Notes under the pieces: generated by a model
Seen by the model: the letters and a program-made list of their open reading frames with translations, nothing else
What the model was told of the DNA's origin: nothing
Databases searched by the model: none
Assembly: GCF_900091415.1 (NCBI RefSeq)
Contig: NZ_FMHU01000002.1
Span: 2,294,001 to 2,358,000 of the forward strand
DNA from: Micromonospora inyonensis
GTDB lineage: Bacteria; Actinomycetota; Actinomycetes; Mycobacteriales; Micromonosporaceae
DNA: 64,000 bases
Direction of reading: 5' to 3'
Part shown: in pieces, positions 61,282-64,000 of the stretch
Numbering within the stretch: position 1 is the stretch's first letter
How the letters are laid out: every line of letters begins with the position of its first letter
Position numbers and translations under genes: made by a program

Positions 61282-61443
61282 CAGTGTCGTGTCCCGGCCA
61301 TCCGGCGGCGGAGGACACGGTTATGGTGCCACGCCCCCACCCGCCGGTGGTGGACGCCCGTCCGGCCGCGCCCACGTACCCCCGGGGGACGGCCCCGGCC
61401 GAGAACCGCTTCCGCCTCGGGCGACCCGGAGCCGGGCGGACGG

Positions 61444-61449
61444 TAGATT
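61444..61449 (+). promoter_or_regulatory. Leaderless -10 box (TAGATT) for the sirtuin gene
   Basis: TANNNT hexamer 6 nt upstream of GTG 61456, supporting this GTG as start and transcription start point. Confidence 0.55.
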
Positions 61450-61455
61450 GTCCGG

Positions 61456-62268
61456 GTGGACGACCTCCCCGCCGAGCCGGGTGCACGACCGTTGACGGGC
61501 CAACCCCCGCGCCGAGCCGCGGAACTGCTCGGACAGGCCCGGCGGGTGGTGGTCTTCACCGGGGCGGGGATGTCCGCCGAGAGTGGGGTGCCCACCTTCC
61601 GCGACGCCCTCACCGGGCTGTGGCAGCGGTACGACGCCCAGGCCCTCGCCACGCCCGAGGCCTTCCGGGCCGATCCCGCACTCGTCTGGGGCTGGTACGA
61701 GTGGCGTCGCCACGCCGTACGACTGGCCCACCCGAACGCGGGGCACCGGGCCGTGGCCGCGATCCAGCACCGGGCCCCGGGCACCGTCCTGATCACCCAG
61801 AACGTCGACGACCTGCACGAACGCGCCGGTTCACCCGATCCGGTCCACCTGCACGGCAGCCTGTTCGCCCCCCGCTGCGCGTCCTGTGCCCGCCCGGCAC
61901 CGGTGTCGGACGACGCGGAGGGCGAGCCGGTGGACGGCCGGCGGGTGCCCCCACCCCGGTGCGCGCACTGCGCGGCTCCGGTTCGACCCGGCGTGGTGTG
62001 GTTCGGCGAGGCGCTGCCCGGGGCGGCCCTGGAGGCGGCCGTCGAGGCGGCGTCCTCCTGCGACCTGCTGCTGACCGTCGGCACGTCCGGCCTGGTGTAC
62101 CCGGCGGCCGAGATTCCCCAGGTGGCTGCCCGCCTGGGTGCCGCCGTGGTCCAGGTCAACCCGGAGGAGACGCCGCTGGACGGGATCGCCGAGGTCAACC
62201 TGCGGGGCCCGGCGGCACGGGTGCTCCCCGCCCTCGTCGACGCCGTGTGGGGTGGCGCGGACGGGTGA
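61456..62268 (+). CDS. Sir2-family NAD-dependent protein deacylase
   Basis: 270 aa from GTG 61456. Motifs in order: VFTGAGMSAESGVPTFRD (NAD binding), ITQNVDDLHERAG (catalytic/NAD), HLHGSLF (active-site His), two Cys pairs for zinc (CASC and CAHC), PGVVWFGEALP, VGTSGLVYPAA and QVNPEET. This is the bacterial class III CobB type. It removes acetyl or acyl groups from lysines using NAD+. Divergent from the kinase-VWA pair, separated by 174 nt. Confidence 0.9.
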   Translation: MDDLPAEPGARPLTGQPPRRAAELLGQARRVVVFTGAGMSAESGVPTFRDALTGLWQRYDAQALATPEAFRADPALVWGWYEWRRHAVRLAHPNAGHRAVAAIQHRAPGTVLITQNVDDLHERAGSPDPVHLHGSLFAPRCASCARPAPVSDDAEGEPVDGRRVPPPRCAHCAAPVRPGVVWFGEALPGAALEAAVEAASSCDLLLTVGTSGLVYPAAEIPQVAARLGAAVVQVNPEETPLDGIAEVNLRGPAARVLPALVDAVWGGADG

Positions 62269-62447
62269 GATGCCGTCGACGACGTTTGCCGATCCAACGG
62301 GTGGCGGCACCCCGGGTCCGTGCGGACTGCGGGCGGGCCCGTCCGGTCGACGCCCGGTCCGGGCCGGGCCCGCCCGGTTGGGACTGGGAGCCTGCCAGCA
62401 CAGCGTCCCGGTCCACGCGGCGACGAACTGCCCGGCCCCGGCCGCGC

Positions 62448-63105
62448 TCACGACCGGCCCCGTCCGCGTCGGTGGTCCCGGTGGTCGCGTCGCCGGTCGG
62501 GTCGCGTGTCGCTCCGGGGCCGGTCGGCCGTCTTGTAGGTGACCAGGGGAACCGTCGAGGCGACCGAGGTGGCCAGACCGTGCTCGGTGAGGTCGGCGAT
62601 CACCTGCTCGATCCGCTTGTACGCCGTCGGTGCCTCCTCGAAGAGAAGTTGCCGGTCACCGCGGACCACCAGCGAACCCACCGGCGTCCGGCGCAGCTCC
62701 TCGACCGTGTGCTTGGCCCGGCCCCGGCGCAGGGCGTCGGCGCGGGACATCTTGCGGCCCGCACCGTGGGCCACGACGGGTCGTCGGCGTCCCGGTCCGG
62801 GTCCAGCGCGCGGTCGAGGTCGGGGAACCGGCCGGCGAGCTGCTCGGGCACGACACGCTTCAGGTCGACGGGGAAGACGGCGATGCCGCACCCGATGTCG
62901 GAGCCCACCAGGTGCGGGTACAGCACGGTCGAGGCCATGGCCGCGCCGATCGGGGCACCCTTGCCGGGGTGCAGGTCCGGCATGCCGGCGACGTGCCGCA
63001 TGCCGTCGAAGGCCGCCACCTGGTGGCACTGGGTGACGGCGTCGGACTCGATCCAGCTTCGGGGGCCGGCGAGGACGGTGACCGTGGCGGCACGACAACT
63101 GGTTT
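62448..63105 (-). pseudogene. RtcB-like RNA ligase with about 220 residues deleted
   Basis: The first part (63105 to about 62775) reads LAGPRSWIESDAVTQCHQVA, AGMPDLHPGKGAPIGAA and LVGSDIGCGIAVF, the RtcB start with metal-binding DIGCG. Then the frame changes and the end of the protein follows: VVAHGAGRKMSRADALRRGR, GSLVVRGDRQLLFEEAPTAY, KRIEQVIADLTEHGLATSVA, PLVTYK. The GMP-accepting His and most metal ligands lie in the missing middle. The short length of both ends fits the RtcB subgroup normally coupled to the release-factor homologue PrfH, but no prfH is seen. Confidence 0.7.
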
Positions 63106-63122
63106 TCCCGTCTGCGCGGCGG

Positions 63123-63650
63123 CTACCGGGGCAGGTCGGCCAGCCACCGGGTAAGGGCCGCCGGGGAGCGGAACAGCAGGACCGGTGGCCCGGACGGGTC
63201 GGCCTGCCAGGCCCGCATCCGCCGCCGTGCCCGGCCGTACGCGGTGACGTGCCACACCAGGACCGAGTCCCGGGAGAGCACGCTGCCCAGCGACTCGCGG
63301 TTGCCGTTGCAGATCTCCTCCCCGGTCAGCAACCGACGGACGGTGCGGCGCAACAGGCGCCAGAAGGAGAGCCAGCGTGGGTAGTCCAGGCCGACGACCA
63401 GGTCGGCGCGGGCCAACGGCACGTCCCGCCAGCCGTGGTACGCCCCGTCGAGGATCCACCGGTCACGCCGGCAGATCGCCTCGATCCGGCTGCGCTGCTC
63501 CGCGACCGGCACCTCGACCCAGCCAGGTTGCCAGAGCAGGTCGTCGACCGGGTACCACGGCAGATTGAGACGGTCGGCCAGCCGGGCGGCGAGGGTGGAC
63601 TTGCCGGCCCCGTACACGCCGTAGACCAGGATGCGGGCCGGTTGGCTCAT
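63123..63650 (-). CDS. P-loop NTPase, adenylate-kinase/topology-modulation-like
   Basis: 175 aa from ATG 63650. Walker A GVYGAGKST (residues 10-18), then LNLPWYPVDDLLWQPGWVEV, DRWILDGAYHGW, ADLVVGLDYPRWLSFWRLLR, the layout of small kinases annotated as adenylate kinase or DNA topology modulation protein. Likely phosphorylates a small molecule; substrate unknown. It ends 18 nt before the RtcB remnant on the same strand. Confidence 0.75.
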   Translation of the reverse strand: MSQPARILVYGVYGAGKSTLAARLADRLNLPWYPVDDLLWQPGWVEVPVAEQRSRIEAICRRDRWILDGAYHGWRDVPLARADLVVGLDYPRWLSFWRLLRRTVRRLLTGEEICNGNRESLGSVLSRDSVLVWHVTAYGRARRRMRAWQADPSGPPVLLFRSPAALTRWLADLPR

Positions 63651-63764
63651 CGCGGCAGCGTACGGCACCTGCGCACGCGCCGCCGGGGGCCCGGCGCGGG
63701 ACGGTCCCCGGCCGACCGGGACGGCCCCGACGACCGGGACGGCCCCGACGACCGCCACCTCCGT

Positions 63765-64000
63765 TCAGGACACGGACGGCTGGTGGTCGGGCCGGGCCCG
63801 CCCGGTCACCGGGGAGCCGACGCCGGCCGGGGCGATGGTGACGTCGGCGGTGGTGGTGAGCGCCCCGACCGAGGGGTAGAGCCGGGTCACCAGGTCGGTG
63901 GTGACCGTCTCCCGGGGCGTCCCGTCGGCGAGGAGCCGTCCCTGGCGGCCCAGCGCCACCACCCGGTCGCAGAACCACAGCACGTGGTTCGGTTCGTGGG
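63765..64000 (-). CDS. ABC transporter ATPase, C-terminal fragment (continues beyond window)
   Basis: The frame enters from the right edge with HEPNHVLWFCDRVVALG, the H-loop and following strand of FecE/BtuD-type ATPases, and continues GRLLADGTPRETVTTDLVTR to a stop at 63765. The ending is typical of iron-siderophore or cobalamin importers. Walker A and the signature motif lie outside the window. Confidence 0.7.
   Translation of the reverse strand, partial: HEPNHVLWFCDRVVALGRQGRLLADGTPRETVTTDLVTRLYPSVGALTTTADVTIAPAGVGSPVTGRARPDHQPSVS

Overview
The window is very GC-rich DNA with strong GC bias at third codon positions, frequent GTG and TTG starts, many 1-11 nt gene overlaps and several leaderless promoters (TANNNT placed 6-7 nt before the start codon). 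Gene families (LtrA, SelO, TioE-type MerR, DUF4259, CHAT-TPR, LacI-controlled sugar ABC systems without their own ATPase) fit a filamentous actinomycete, most like Micromonosporaceae. The genus is not provable from the sequence alone. No rRNA, tRNA or CRISPR array was recognised.

Layout. 1-5 kb: end of a GntR regulator with a strong terminator, an FHA-flavin monooxygenase fusion, and a TetR-controlled degradative operon in which two of three genes are internally deleted. 5-12 kb: a tightly coupled biosynthetic operon (Fe(II)/2-oxoglutarate dioxygenase, SHMT-like PLP enzyme, nucleotidyltransferase, free carrier protein, KS-AT0-ACP polyketide synthase, truncated reductase/epimerase). 12-29 kb: mostly single genes (SelO, MerR, LysR facing a beta-lactamase-like enzyme, Tat-exported metallo-hydrolase, NlpC/P60, GNAT, subtilase, TioE regulator facing an erythromycin-esterase homologue, TraR/DksA-type protein), mixed with remnants. 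29-39 kb: SRPBCC protein, a lipoprotein-CDF transporter pair, LtrA, two uncharacterised membrane proteins, and a divergent CHAT-protease/glycosyltransferase pair that resembles a conflict or signalling module. 39-50 kb: a decayed zone with a TnpB remnant, an intact malonyl-CoA synthetase (MatB), a frameshifted phosphopantetheinyl transferase, a broken MatB paralogue, a broken MATE pump, a truncated amidase, a broken GT2 glycosyltransferase, and a composite-transposon-like structure in which two decayed ISL3 copies flank an orphan hypX-like gene. 50-58 kb: a sugar-utilisation locus (GH43-type secreted enzyme facing lacI, FAD oxidoreductase, binding protein, two permeases) with two 14-bp LacI operators. 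58-64 kb: a Ser/Thr kinase with a binding-protein/VWA fusion, a sirtuin, a deleted RtcB-like gene, a P-loop kinase and the end of an ABC ATPase.

The most striking global feature is gene decay: about twenty broken genes in 64 kb. Many keep both the N- and C-terminal ends of a family with the middle missing, or are fused head-to-head to an unrelated remnant. Several others carry single-base frameshifts in C or G runs. This is either real chromosomal erosion or partly an assembly artefact, and re-sequencing would decide.

Two candidates for less-described biology stand out. One is the 5-12 kb operon, whose dioxygenase plus SHMT-like pairing recalls the enzymes that make glycyl-uridine in MraY-inhibitor nucleoside antibiotics, here joined to a KS module lacking a working acyltransferase. 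The other is the divergent CHAT-TPR/GT4 pair at 34.5-38.7 kb.
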